A stretch of 51,500 nucleotides of DNA, from assembly GCA_037447655.1 (NCBI GenBank), contig JBBHKE010001389.1:126001-177500 (forward strand), written 5' to 3'. The stretch comes from Zygnema cylindricum (lineage: Eukaryota; Streptophyta; Zygnematophyceae; Zygnematales; Zygnemataceae). The position numbers were made by a program, and so were the translations under genes. The notes under the pieces are model-generated. The model ran no database searches, was not told the DNA's origin, and saw nothing but the letters and a program-made list of their open reading frames with translations. This document shows, piece by piece, positions 23,238 to 33,559 of this stretch (its first letter is position 1; every line of letters begins with the position of its first letter).

Positions 23238-23454
23238 CACCGCGAATCGTTATTAGTGTCAAAGTCACTAATTTGGGTTTTTTAAATTTTATTTTTTTCC
23301 GCAATTAGTATACATTATTTTCGAAAATAAATTAGCAACGCTATTTAAGGAGGTGGACCATAATCTGCCACGTCTCTCGCACTAAATTAGAATCAATAAC
23401 ACTAATTTTTTTTTTAAGCTATTTAAACTTTGACACTAATAACGATCCGCGGTG
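23238..23454. mobile_element. CACCG-family MITE, subfamily A, TA TSD, with empty-site paralogue nearby
   Basis: Begins CACCGCGAATCGTTATTAG and ends CTAATAACGATCCGCGGTG, flanked by TA (23236-23237, 23455-23456). The flanking sequence GTGCAACGAAC / GCGGC..GCG also occurs uninterrupted near 23789-23815, which supports insertion at TA. The middle holds the subfamily A block with GGTGGACCATAATCTGCCAC. Confidence 0.85.
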
Positions 23455-23456
23455 TA

Positions 23457-23900
23457 GCGGCGAGCGCCGGAATTTACGGCGTCTCCAACGGCGACTTCCT
23501 TATGAAGACGGAGTGGAGGACAGATGAAAATACCCGTGCGCAAATAAAGCAAAATGGCTCAAGGAAGCCGCCGTTGGAGACGCCATAAATTCTGCCGCTT
23601 GCCGCTCAGACAAAAATACGCGCGCAAGACGCCATAAATTCCGCGGCTCGCCGCTCAGATAAAAATACGCGTGCGAGATGCCATAAATTATGTCGCTTGC
23701 CGCTCAGATAAAAATACGCGCGAGAGACGCCATAAATTCCGTGGCTCGCCGCTCAGGTAAAAATACGCGCTCACAAATGAAGCAAAACTGAAAAGTGCAA
23801 CGAACAAGCGGCTAGCGGCGGAAATTATGGCGTCTCTAACGGCGGCTTCCTTTTGAAGACCGAGTGGAGGACAGATATAAAATACTCGCGCGCAAATGAG
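23457..23900 (+). repeat. palindromic minisatellite with about 50-bp units
   Basis: A block AATTTACGGCGTCTCCAACGG (near 23471) is followed by its inverted copy (near 23565), then about four 50-bp units GACGCCATAAATTCCGC..GCTCAGATAAAAATACGCG up to about 23770, then a direct copy of the first block (23820-23890). The direct-repeat ends also carry the GTGCAACGAAC segment that the MITE at 23238 split. Unknown element type. Confidence 0.75.
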
Positions 23901-24106
23901 CCAACGTTTTTCTTTTTTTAATGCCCGTACAAATTTCCGTACATTGTGAGACGTACGAAATTTACGAATTTTACAAAACAAGCGAATACTACCTAGTTTT
24001 CGTAAAAACGTCCAAATCCGTACGAATAGGACATCTATGGGGCACGCCCATGCATGTCGATTGTAACGGCTTGTCTTTCGTCAGCGAAAGAAAGTGGGGT
24101 AACTTA

Positions 24107-24157
24107 CACCGTGAATCGCTATTAGCCGTCGTTATCGCTAATAGCAATTTACGGTTG
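24107..24157. mobile_element. minimal 51-bp CACCG-family foldback, TA flanks
   Basis: CACCGTGAATCGCTATTAG and CTAATAGCAATTTACGGTTG are nearly back to back, with TA on both sides. Essentially two termini without interior; a deletion derivative. Confidence 0.6.
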
Positions 24158-24346
24158 TAGTTTACGCGCACGACCTGATGGCAACTCTCAAAAAACAACT
24201 GCCAGTAAACATCTCTGTAGATATACTGGTACGGTGGTACCTTTTGATGAAACTCCGACACCCCCCGCCTAGAGGTGAACCTCCATTAGAATAAAAGTGG
24301 CGTACCGTAATTTACTAGAAATCCTAAGCGTTTGTACCATTTGGTA

Positions 24347-24545
24347 CACCGTGAATCGTTATTAACCTTATGTACTCTATATCGGCACCCCAAAATTTTG
24401 ACATTGATACCTTAAATAGAATCAAATACACTATTTAAAGACGTGGACCATAATATGCCACGTCTCCTAGCACTATCTTATAATGAATGACGCTAATTTT
24501 TTATTTACTCTAATAATTTCTATAGTCTAATAACGATTCTAGGTG
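24347..24545. mobile_element. CACCG-family MITE, subfamily A
   Basis: Begins CACCGTGAATCGTTATTAA and ends TCTAATAACGATTCTAGGTG, flanked by TA. The interior CTATATCGGCACCCCAAAAT and GACGTGGACCATAAT blocks match the copy at 33361-33559. Confidence 0.85.
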
Positions 24546-24960
24546 TACCATTTATTTTATTTAATAAAAAACATGTTCATTGAGAAACGATCAAGATCCT
24601 CCAAAAATCCAATTTTAAACATAGACCGCTTGATAGTTTTTTGTTTCTCCATGCTGGAAGCAATCGAGTGCATGACTGCCGTCCTCAAAGAGGACAGTGG
24701 TCAGGTATTAGCCGTATACTCTCGCTACACGTGGATAATTTAGTCAAGTGCCAATGGCGGTCAAGGCTAAAATCGCATAGACCATGTGACTTCGGACAGA
24801 GCGTATGCAAGTCAACTAATATCGTCCGGAAAATCTTTGCTGGAGGATATCCTGTCAAGCGTCCTTTACTGTACCTTCCTCCTTTGTCCTTATTGGTTTA
24901 TCGCGCTTATTTTTTTTGTTTTTAGGGTTGTTTTAATAATTCGTACAATGATGTATAGTA

Positions 24961-25174
24961 CACCTTCAATCGTTATTAGCGTTGTGTACGCTAATTCTGT
25001 CCCGCTTTTTTATTTATTCCCAAATATAATTATCCACACTATTTAACAAAAAACCCTAATTCCTAATTAGAATAGACGATTTCTTCAAAAAAAATCAAAT
25101 TCCCAATTAGCGTAAACCACGCTAATTATTCGTATACGCTAAAAAAACTTACACGCTAATAACGATTGGCGGTG
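24961..25174. mobile_element. CACCG-family MITE, subfamily C
   Basis: Begins CACCTTCAATCGTTATTAG and ends GCTAATAACGATTGGCGGTG, flanked by TA. Nearly identical in length and interior (TAATTCCTAATTAGAATAGA) to the copy at 49088-49298, so these two moved relatively recently. Confidence 0.88.
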
Positions 25175-25532
25175 TAAATGTATGTACTTTTTCCTGGTAC
25201 ACACTGTACTTATCCACTGCAACCTTCCTTCAACCGTACGACACTTTCCACACTATATGCTTTAGCCACTTTATTTTACGCAATATTTAATCACGCTGTT
25301 TCCTGTCTATTCACACGGTTGCCAGATTAAAGGTCCGGGTTCAGCTAAACTACAGTACAGTACGGCTAAATATCCGTATATTTGTATAGCTGCTTGAAGC
25401 TCCGGCCCGATTCGTTGGGCGTTACAAGCATTCATGTACTTTTGGAAAGAACTAACAGCATGCATGAAATGACGCCACGTGGACCGCTCAAAAAATGGTC
25501 GTTAAAAAGGTTGCATATTCATTGCTAAAAAT

Positions 25533-25705
25533 AATGGTTGTGTACAGATTGTCCGAGAAAATGGTTGTGTACAGATTGTCCGAGAAAATGGTTGTATACA
25601 GATTGTCCGAAAAAATTGTTACACAGATTGCCCGAAAAAATTGTTACACAGATTGCCCGAAAAATTGTTATACAGATAACGGGCAAAATTGTCGATAAAC
25701 AGACT
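25533..25705 (+). repeat. tandem array of 24-27 bp units, about 7 copies
   Basis: Units ATGGTTGTGTACAGATTGTCCGA-like (27 bp, three copies) grade into ATTGTTACACAGATTGCCCGA (24-25 bp) and then two degraded copies. Unit length shrinks along the array. It ends about 75 bp before the tRNA 3' end. Confidence 0.85.
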
Positions 25706-25780
25706 GCCCAAAGTCGATATTATAAAATTTAGCCAGCTGTCTTTAGGTTGCCCCATAACAACAACTGCAAGATCCTTATT

Positions 25781-25853
25781 CGCCGGCCGTGGGGCTCGAA
25801 CCCACGACCACAAGGTTAAGAGCCTTGCGCTCTACCAACTGAGCTAGGCCGGC
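25781..25853 (-). tRNA. tRNA-Lys (anticodon CTT)
   Basis: On the minus strand a complete cloverleaf can be drawn: acceptor GCCGGCC/GGCCGGC, D-arm GCTC..GAGC with AGTTGGTA loop, anticodon arm CAAGG-CTCTTAA-CCTTG with anticodon CTT, variable TGGTC, T-arm GTGGG-TTCGAGC-CCCAC, discriminator G. It is 73 nt with no intron; A-box TAGCTCAGTTGG and B-box GGTTCGAGCCC are present and CCA is not encoded. I see no T-run immediately downstream for Pol III termination. Confidence 0.93.
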
Positions 25854-26641
25854 TGATGTCACACCGATATAATTTATGTTATAATTCAATTTATATCTAC
25901 ATTTCTGCATTTTGTAACAGCTTTACCAAAAATACCCTTACCGTAAAAGGTGTTTCTGACGAACCTATATTACGGTGGGACATTCCAGTTTTGTTGATAC
26001 AGTACCGTGCTTTGCTAGTCCCTACGTTTGACGTTTAGATTTGGTGCAGATACGTTGTTCCTTGCTTACGTGGACGTTTCTCGTCCATTTTACATTTTAT
26101 CAATATTTAGTCATTTACTGTAGCCATTCTACTGGTGGGCGAATCACCTCCATCCGCTGTTTCGTTTTTTAATAATCAAAGTTCTCCATTCCGGCCGTTT
26201 TCTATTTTCCTTCTGTGACCATCTCTTGCAATCTTTGTCTCCCGAATTGGCGTGCCATTAGCCAACGCTCAAAATCTTCGCACTTACTTCCATTTTCTCG
26301 TCGAACTAAGCTCGTACTGTGGAGGAGTGCTTTTTAGCCGGCGTCGTTTCAAGGGCTTCGGCCATCGCTTACTCCTACAGTTTTTTGACCTTCCCTTCGA
26401 GTATCTTGCACCAAATTTGGCGTACAGATACTCTAAAGAAAGTATTTTCGACAACCTTGCTGTATGTGGAAATTCCCGCTGCATCCGTTCTACCGCTTTT
26501 TACTAATCGGCTTTGCCTCTTACGGCCGATTTCCTGCACAAAGCAAGAAAAGTTTTGTCGGCGTCATCTTGAAACCTCCGGCCTTGGCTTTCTGCTAGGG
26601 TTTCGTGAACTTCTCTTTGTGGATCAGGCGTAAAATTTGGC

Positions 26642-27517
26642 GTGCTCGCACTCTCCAAAATTTACTCTCAAGTAATCACCCGCAAGTTTTTCCGATTTTA
26701 TTTCCTTTGTTGCCTAAGGGCCTTTTTTTTACCTTTTCTTTTACTTACTCGGATCTACCGAGGGGAGCTTTCCAAGCAAATTCTGCACTACCACCAAGCG
26801 CGAAACTGCACAAGCGCTCGCAATCCACTAGCTCTCACTCTTATGGCCCCTCACAAGAGGCGGGCGTCACGCTTCCCGTCGCCGTCTTCTTCGAAGCACG
26901 CTCGGCCACGTTTGATTTCCTCAGATGAGAACCTTAACCCTTTGTTGCGCACCTCCCAAAGCACCACTCTCCCCCTCCCCACTGCAGAGTTACCCCCACA
27001 CACGGTTCCCTCCACAAATCCCAACCCTTGCACAAACCCATGTGGGGTTGAACATTCCCTCGAGAGCACTCCACCAAAACCTTATACAAACCCTATTTCA
27101 TCACCACTTTTGGGCAAAGAGCCTCCCCCTATCAATGTTGTCCCCTACCGTCCACCACATTTTCAAGAACATTCTCCACCCTTACATTCTATCCCTCTTT
27201 CTCAACCACCCACTTTGCCTCCACCATCAAGCATTAGTCCAACTAGGGTGCCCTGTCCTCAGTGTGGAAGGCTATATGTGGCGGGGGGCGGTTTGTCAAG
27301 GCATTTGAAGTCCTGTCCTTTTGCTCCTAAAGGTATCTCGCCCCCCGACAAGGGCCAGCCTTCTGCACCAACTAATAGCCAACAACCATCTCCTACTGAT
27401 TGGCAATATGTTCCTTGTCTCGACGTTCTAGGGTGTTATCACTTGGGCTACCCACGCCCTCGATTGTATACTCGTATCCCGAGCAATCTTCGTGATTCTA
27501 TCCAAGCGGCTCTTTGA
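26642..27517 (+). pseudogene. LINE N-terminal region with C2HC zinc finger
   Basis: Pro/Ser-rich and basic N-terminus followed by C-x2-C-x12-H-x3-C (CPQCGRLYVAGGGLSRHLKSC region, 27254-27316), a nucleic-acid binding finger typical of the N-terminus of RLE-type LINEs. The frame ends at TGA 27515-27517 and resumes in the same frame at 27518, so this is one interrupted ORF. The true start is unknown. Confidence 0.65.
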
Positions 27518-29097
27518 TTTCCTTTAGCATTATTGGCTGGGGACATCGCCAACGACGCGGCGTGGCACTTACTCCTCTTATATCCTCTTTGGGTTTTGGT
27601 TTTGCCAACAAGAGGAGGTGTGAGCGGGGCTCGTGAGACGAAGGCTCGTTGCCAGCGATTTTTGAGGGGGGATTGGGAGTCATTACGTCAGGAGCACACG
27701 GATTGTGTCATCAGTCTTTCTATGTGCCCTCCCAAACGCCATGCCCCACTTCCAAGGTCCACCGCGAGATTACATCAGGCGGTCCATCTTGGTCGTTTTG
27801 GAGAGTTTTCTCGAGCTGCTCGTGCGCTTCAACCTTTCACCCCGTCTCCGTCGCCAGAGGCAACAGTTGAAGCTCTGCGATTGCTCCATCCTCCTGCCCG
27901 TGACGAGCTCCTTTCTTTTGTCGAAGTGCATGATCCACTCGAGTCTTTCGACTTAGAGCGAGAAGCATTTACAAAAGCTTTGATTCAATCTCCTCATCTT
28001 TTGGCGGGAGGCCCATCTGGCATGGTTTATGAACTCTTGCGAGACATTTTTCCTCTTGACACCCCCTCTCAAGATTTTGACATCCTTTTTAAAGTGGCTT
28101 CTAGGGTGGCTCAAGGGAACGTCCCTCACCATGTTATACCTCTTCTCTCTGCCGCACTTCTTGTCGTTGTTTCTAAACCAGCCGGCGGCATTCGTCCTAT
28201 TGCTATTGGAGAAGTTCTGTATCAATTAGTGGCTCGTGTATTGTGTATCCAACTTCAAGGGGCTTTCCATGACCACTCTGCACCGCACCAGTTTGGAGTT
28301 GCTACCAGGGGGGGTTGTGAGGCAGTTGTTCATGGCCTTCTGGCTCTTCTAGACCTCCATCCAAATTGGGTGGTCCTTTAGGTGGATGTTGCCAACGCAT
28401 TTAACACAGTTAGCCTAAATGCTATCTTTCGCGAGTTAAGGCACGCTCGATCGCCGATCACCCAGATTTTTCCTTTTGTGCGTGCCTTTTATTCTCGTCC
28501 AAGCCCTCTCATTTTTCCTCTTGGTGATCTTTTTGGTGATGCTGCCACAATAGAATCAGCGACTGGAACTCACCAGGGTGATCCTTTGGGGGCACCCCTT
28601 TTTGCATTGGGTCACCTTCAAGCACTACGAGACTCTGCTTCGGCTTTACCTGGTTGTTTATTCCCTTCGATTGCGGATGATACGCATATTGTCGGGCCGC
28701 GAGATCAAGTTTTGTCTGCTTTCACCCATTTTGCAGAGCAACTTTCTAAGATCAGTTTATCGATTAACCCATCTAAGTGTGTAGCGTGGTGCCCCTAGGG
28801 CTTACCTTCCGACTACCCCGTCCCTATGGGTTTTCGAATTGCGTCTTCAACAGAGGGAATTAAAGCTTTAGGATCCCCTATTGGAACCCCATCCTTTGTG
28901 AATCAGGTTGTTACAGATGCTTTGTTGGAGGACCCCTCGCACTGTGATAACCTTCCTAGGCTATCCGACTCCCAAGTGGCTTTTGCAATCCTCACCCGTT
29001 GTTTTGCTCAACGTCCTCTTTATCTTGCGGACTGTCCCACCAACGACTTCATTTTTGTCTTCTTTGCAATTCTGTGTCCCCCATTTGGACCAAAATT
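27518..29097 (+). pseudogene. LINE reverse transcriptase domain, interrupted by two stops
   Basis: Same frame throughout. Recognisable RT blocks: KPAGGIRPIAIGEVLY (finger), VDVANAFNTVS (motif A, right after TAG 28379), GTHQGDPLGAPLFALGH (motif B, about 28562-28615), SIADDTHIVGP (motif C, catalytic Asp pair at 28676-28681), then SINPSKCVAW and GIKALGSPIG. The TAG at 28796 precedes GLPSDYP. The catalytic residues are intact, so the decay is moderate. The reading frame is lost near 29050, shortly before the LTR insertion at 29101. Confidence 0.85.
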
Positions 29098-29100
29098 GAG

Positions 29101-30055
29101 GAAGCCTCTAGGTAGTTTTCAACTAATCCACTTTCAACTAGAGCAACTGCCACCCAAGCATACAAATAGATAATCAGACTGCACCCTTGTGCAGTCTGGA
29201 CTCCCCTGAGTCCATAGCAAGAATAATCACTGAAAACGCCCAGCCAGGCGATTAGTAATGGAGTGGCCAAGATGCCAATATTTATACAAGCTTATTGGGA
29301 GAGAGGCGGCTACCTCCTCAACCTACTAAGTCCTAAACCCTCTCACAACTTTTATCTACTGAGGTACGGAACTAATCAGAAGACTGTACAGTACAGAAAG
29401 GTACTACGGCCGATGTACTTTCTGTACGTCCTGTGTACGACAAGGCCATGGAGTTGACACCTGTCTCCTTCGGACTTGTCCTCATGTTCTCTGGGATTTC
29501 CTCTTCTCAATGAAATTGTGCCAAGTGTCGCAAGGTCATGTCACGACCGAAAACCGCCAAGGCGACCATTCCGTGATCTCGGCGATGGTGTTGGCCGTCG
29601 GAACAAAACCGGCTTTAAACGACAGCCGTTCAAAAACAAATGTCCGGTACATTTGTTTCGTGCGCACTAAAACTCCAACTAGTTTCTATGTATTCTATTT
29701 GTAATTCCTTTAATCTGATTAGTCGCCTATCTATTGTTTAAATAGCTATCAAACCCTATGTACTACGACAGACTGGTAACGGTTGACGGCTATGCCTCGC
29801 CCTACCGGTCGGAGGTTCGAGTCCTGCCGGACTCAACCTTTTTGGTTGAGAGTGACTTAGGTCACTCTTAAGCCCCGCCTATGGAACTAAGGCAGCCATG
29901 GCTCCACCGCCCTCTCTCTCCTTCAGTGACTACAAGAAGTATGGGGGATGGAGAGAGAAGGTGGAGGCAGGCTGCCTGTATTTTTCCTTTTTTTTTTTTT
30001 TTTTAATTAAGACTTAGAAATTACCTCCCCTAAATCTAGTGGTTTCAACATTCTC
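29101..30055 (-). mobile_element. solo copia-type LTR inserted in the LINE, TSD TTGAG
   Basis: Diverged reverse complement of the window's copia terminal repeat: 29888-30050 matches 5090-5260, and 29105-29250 matches the leader side (GGACTCCCCTGAGTCC). Direct repeats TTGAG flank it (29096-29100, 30056-30060), and joining the LINE across it gives WTKIE-DFDDKLFS in one frame, so the insertion boundaries are well supported. Read on its own strand it starts GAGAATGTTGAAACC and ends AGAGGCTTC, not TG...CA. A tRNA T-arm-like GGTTCGAGTCC occurs at 29813 but no full cloverleaf folds. Confidence 0.8.
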
Positions 30056-31307
30056 TTGAGGACTTTGATGACAAACTCTTTAGCGTACTCCACCACCTTA
30101 TTGGGCATGGGATTTTTGATTGGCCGGAGGGTTCGTTTGCGCCAACAAGCAAGTCTCTCTATTTCGAATGGCGGCTAAGGTTTGATTCTTGTGGCTAAAG
30201 TTGCTCCGGCGGCATATTTGGGTAGTTGGTCTTCGGTGGCACCTACCATCACCTCTCGTTCTATCGTCGACGACGTTCCAATTTTGGCCCAGGTCATCCT
30301 TAAGGTGGAGGAAAACCTTTTTCATTTTAATGAGACTTCTCTCCGCGCGTGCGCTCCTCCCACTTGATGCAAGAAACCAGGTTCCACCTTTTCAAACTTT
30401 TATTTCCGACAGCAACATTCATCTCCAACAACGTATAACTGAGCAATTGGCAGCTGTTGAATTCCATAACCTTTTAAACGCGCTTCCTTCTGCTCAATCG
30501 CGTGCTCGACTGCGTTCGTGTTTTGGGCCAGGGGCTAGTGCATGGCTGCAAGCCACGCCAATTTTTTCAACCCTTCGTTTGACGTCCGACCAGTTCAAAT
30601 CTCCCTTACGTCTTCGTTTGGGTTTGCCCTACCCTGCATTTCTTGGGCGACCCCATTGTGTTTGTAATCAACGTATCGACTCGGACGGGATCCATCTACT
30701 CCGTTGCTCTAAGGGCGGTGAATGTACGGTTGCGCATGATTTGGTTCGTGACTCAATTGCTGCAATTGGTACCGATGCAAGCTACACCGTGAGGCGCGAA
30801 GTTTCTCATATACTACCTCCTCGCTCCCAGTCTAACGGCCTTAGAAGTCCTCAGGTTGACTTGGTTTTCCTTCATAGGGCTGGGAGGACTTTGGGTGATG
30901 TGGTCCTCACGGATCCGATTAGGACCAACGTTTCTTCTCGCGCGGCGGTACACACAGGTGTGGCGGCTCGGGACGCAGCAACTTCTAAGGAAAGAGATTA
31001 TGCTCACCGAGACCCGGTGGACCAATTTGTGCCATTTGCCGCATAATTCTTTGGTACTTTGGACAAGTCTTTTGATGATTTCCTCCGCGACTGTGCGAAG
31101 AAAACATTTGAGACCCGGGGTCCAGGAAGCCCTCCCCCGAGCCTTCTCGTCGCGTTTTACCGTCAACGAGTATCAGTGGCTCTTCAACGAGCGCAAGCCG
31201 AGGCCCTTCTACGGCGGAGTACGGTGGCGGATGACCGGCGGGGCCTCCCAGATCTTCCACCAAGGGATCCAATCCACATCCACGATCTTCGGGGGTGTGG
31301 AGTTTAG
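30056..31307 (+). pseudogene. LINE C-terminal region: CCHC knuckle and RLE-like endonuclease
   Basis: Continues the LINE after the LTR. Visible: SLEDFDDKLFSVLHHLIGHG; APAAYLGSW; SQSRARLRSCFGPGASAWL; a C-x-C-x9-H-x3-C knuckle (CVCNQRIDSDGIHLLRC, 30657-30707); then VDLVF..GRTLGDVVLTDP (30855-30917), which fits the PD-(D/E)xK-type RLE that nicks target DNA for target-primed reverse transcription. A TAA at 31044 is followed in frame by a basic tail RQRVSVALQRAQAEALLRRS. At least two frameshifts (near 30150 and 30350) make it non-functional. Confidence 0.75.
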
Positions 31308-31694
31308 CTTGTTAGGGTTGTGTAGTTTTTTCTTTTGTTTAGTGTCATCTTTAGTATATTTGCTTAGTTTTGGCAGCTTTTTTTAGATAGATTTGGTGTC
31401 TTCACATGTTTTGTTTACCTTCTTTTCCTTTGGCTATTCTTTAGCAACAAGCGTCTATTTCTTCTTTTTGAGCCCCTTTGTACTTTGATGGATTTTTCCA
31501 TCGCACTTTTAAAAATAATGTTTGACTTAATATCCTAATTTCCTATAAACTTATCTACGTGAATTGGCGAGTTACAATTGTACGTACAAATGCGTGTATG
31601 AGAGATTTTCGTAACAAATTTTTTAAGCTCTTTTCAAACTTCGCATGCGCCCGTGTTTTCGTGCGTACTTTTACAATAGTACATATGTAGTACT

Positions 31695-32022
31695 TAATGT
31701 TGGATATCGGGTAATTTCATATCGCGATAATTTCGATATTCGATATATCGAATATCGATCGAGCAAGCTTCTCGATATATCGTACCGAGACCATCAAAAA
31801 TTATCGCGATATATATCGCGATATACATTATTTTTTAAATTTAATATTTTATATAGTGTTGGGTATCGGGTAATTTCATATCGCAATAATTTCGATATTC
31901 GATATATCGAGTATTGATCGAGCAAACTTTTGGATATATCGTACCGAGACCAACAAATATGATTTCGATATATATCGCGATATATAGTATTTTTTAAATT
32001 TAATATTTTATGTAATGTTATT
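31695..32022 (+). repeat. tandem duplication of a hAT-like terminus, 2 units of about 160-170 bp
   Basis: The unit starting TTGGATATCGGGTAATTTCA (about 31699) repeats from 31854 (TAGTGTTGGGTATCGGGTAA). Both contain GATATATCGTACCGAGACCA and end TTTTTTAAATTTAATATTTT. A third TAATGTT start follows at 32014, where the repeat breaks off. Confidence 0.85.
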
Positions 32023-32285
32023 TTAGTGATGAAGACAAATTGTTTGATACGCGACGTACGACGTGATTTTCGTTTTGTGACTCTAAGGTAGACGCCGCAA
32101 AATGTAACCGACAAAAACGTAATAATTCCGTAATTCATATTATTAATCATTTAGTACGTAGTGATTTCACATACGAAAAGGTCACACTAATTAAGTCAAA
32201 GAATAATCTGAAAAAAAAATTGCACTGTTATTTTCATGCTTTCAGGCAGGAATACCTACCAATCTGCTGGCATTTTTGCGGGCAT

Positions 32286-32307
32286 CTACCAATCTGCAGA
32301 TTGGTAG
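32286..32307. repeat. 22-bp perfect palindrome
   Basis: CTACCAATCTG followed directly by its reverse complement CAGATTGGTAG, with a third half-site (CTACCAATCTG) 26 bp upstream near 32259. Possible hairpin or dimer-protein site; no function assigned. Confidence 0.7.
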
Positions 32308-32761
32308 CCATTACGGCTTAGGCATGTTCTCCATTAGGCGGTCCCAGTAAACATGCGGATACGTCTATTTTTTGTGTTTACTGGCACAGTCTTCCATTAT
32401 GTCGTGCCAGTAGACATCATTTCTCAATTATGATTGGCGCCATGTAGGTTAATTTTCAGATTCTTAAAATATATAAATATTCTTCGAGCTGAAAATATGT
32501 ACATCATATTTGTACGGGCAAAGGATGTTAATGATTCGTACAAAAATGTTGCGACCAGATTTTAATTTTGAAATTGAAAATCAAAATTTCGAAACGGAAT
32601 GTCAAAAAGGCGTCGCAAACTTTTAAGGTCAGCGGATGTCAAAAGGAGCGTGCGAAGATATTTCGGTCGACTTTCATACACCGTGGCGGAAGGCACATGG
32701 CGTGTACGATGTGCTCGATTCTCATTGCATGTTCGTGGTGGATCTTTTTTTTACTTTTCAT

Positions 32762-32812
32762 GCGTACCAATGGTACGCGACCAGTGTGAAGAAACTCTCC
32801 TCGCCGAGGAGA
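32762..32812. repeat. two adjacent short hairpins
   Basis: GCGTACCA-A-TGGTACGC at 32762-32778 and CTCTCCTCG-C-CGAGGAGAG at 32794-32812, each with one central base. Function unknown. Confidence 0.6.
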
Positions 32813-33360
32813 GTCTCTTCAAATTGGACGATGTGCGTGATTGCCTCGCGAATAAAAAAGTTTGAGAAATCCAACGGTCGATACTTACGCCTATAATATT
32901 GGAGCCATCTCGTAGACATGTTTCGTCATGTTTCGTCTAACAAAAAAAAACGGTACGAATCTGTACGAAATCGTACGGCGTCTAGTAAACAACCCCACTT
33001 TTCCTCTAATGGAAGTTCACCCTTATCCATTTCCAACGACTAATATTATAGAAAGGTTACACTTTTAGTTTTCTCCATGGATTCCCAAGGGATGGGAGGT
33101 GAAGAGGATAATGACACTGAAATGCTTCCGGATATTTACTACCAACTGTAGCAACATTAGTTCTAGCAGCAGTAGCAAAAATAGTCATAGTTTTTTGTTT
33201 TAAAGGGCCTCGAAATATCGACGATACGATGTATCAACGATATATTGGCGATATATCGCGATATTTTTTTTCCATATATCGAAGCGATATGTCGATTATC
33301 GTGTACCTGAAATTCGATATATATTGAATATCGGATAATGGTCCTCTATACCCAACACTA

Positions 33361-33559
33361 CACCGCGAATCGTTATTAGCGTTATGAACTCTATATCGGC
33401 ACCCCAAAATTTTGACATTAATACCTTAAATAGAATAAACTACACTATTTAAGGACGTGGACCATAATCTACCACGTCTCCTGGCACTAAATTAGAATGA
33501 ATGACGCTAATTTTTTCTTTACACTAATAATTTCTCAATGCTAATAACGATTCGCGGTG
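33361..33559. mobile_element. CACCG-family MITE, subfamily A, inserted at a hAT-like terminus
   Basis: Begins CACCGCGAATCGTTATTAG and ends CTAATAACGATTCGCGGTG, flanked by TA (33359-33360, 33560-33561). The left TA is the last two bases of the TATACCCAACACTA hAT-like end, so the MITE landed exactly at the edge of the older element. Termini are perfect over 19 bp. Confidence 0.88.

Larger units (their letters stand above)
26190..31310 (+). mobile_element. decayed non-LTR retrotransposon (zinc finger-RT-RLE type), split by an LTR insertion
   Basis: One long plus-strand coding remnant: N-terminal C2HC finger (27254-27316), RT (about 27950-29100), connector, and a C-terminal CCHC plus RLE-like endonuclease region (30657-30917). 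This order is that of RLE-bearing LINEs (R2/CRE-like), though I cannot assign a clade. Stops occur in frame at 27515 (TGA), 28379 (TAG), 28796 (TAG) and 31044 (TAA), with probable frameshifts near 29050, 30150 and 30350. A 955-bp LTR-like insertion lies at 29101-30055. The 5' region 26190-26640 repeats TTTGGCGT-containing blocks at about 200-bp spacing and may be a repeated 5' UTR. The 3' end is not clear. Confidence 0.8.

Noticed and set aside
21121-25705. CRISPR-like arrays
   Set aside because: The repeats are contiguous tandem units without spacers, and the DNA is eukaryotic.
3526-28798. Possible stop-codon reassignment (TAA/TAG read as Gln), because stops interrupt the copia and LINE frames at otherwise conserved places
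   Set aside because: TGA also interrupts the LINE, the host genes end at plausible TAA codons with no conserved protein beyond them, and no in-frame TAG/TAA occurs inside host exons. Ordinary decay is simpler.
29780-29860. tRNA-like sequence (GGTTCGAGTCC) in the reverse LTR
   Set aside because: Only the T-arm-like part is present; acceptor and anticodon stems do not form.
32568-32896. Three overlapping plus-strand ORFs
   Set aside because: All three frames are open over the same bases, none shows a known motif, and they lie inside a probable hAT-like remnant.
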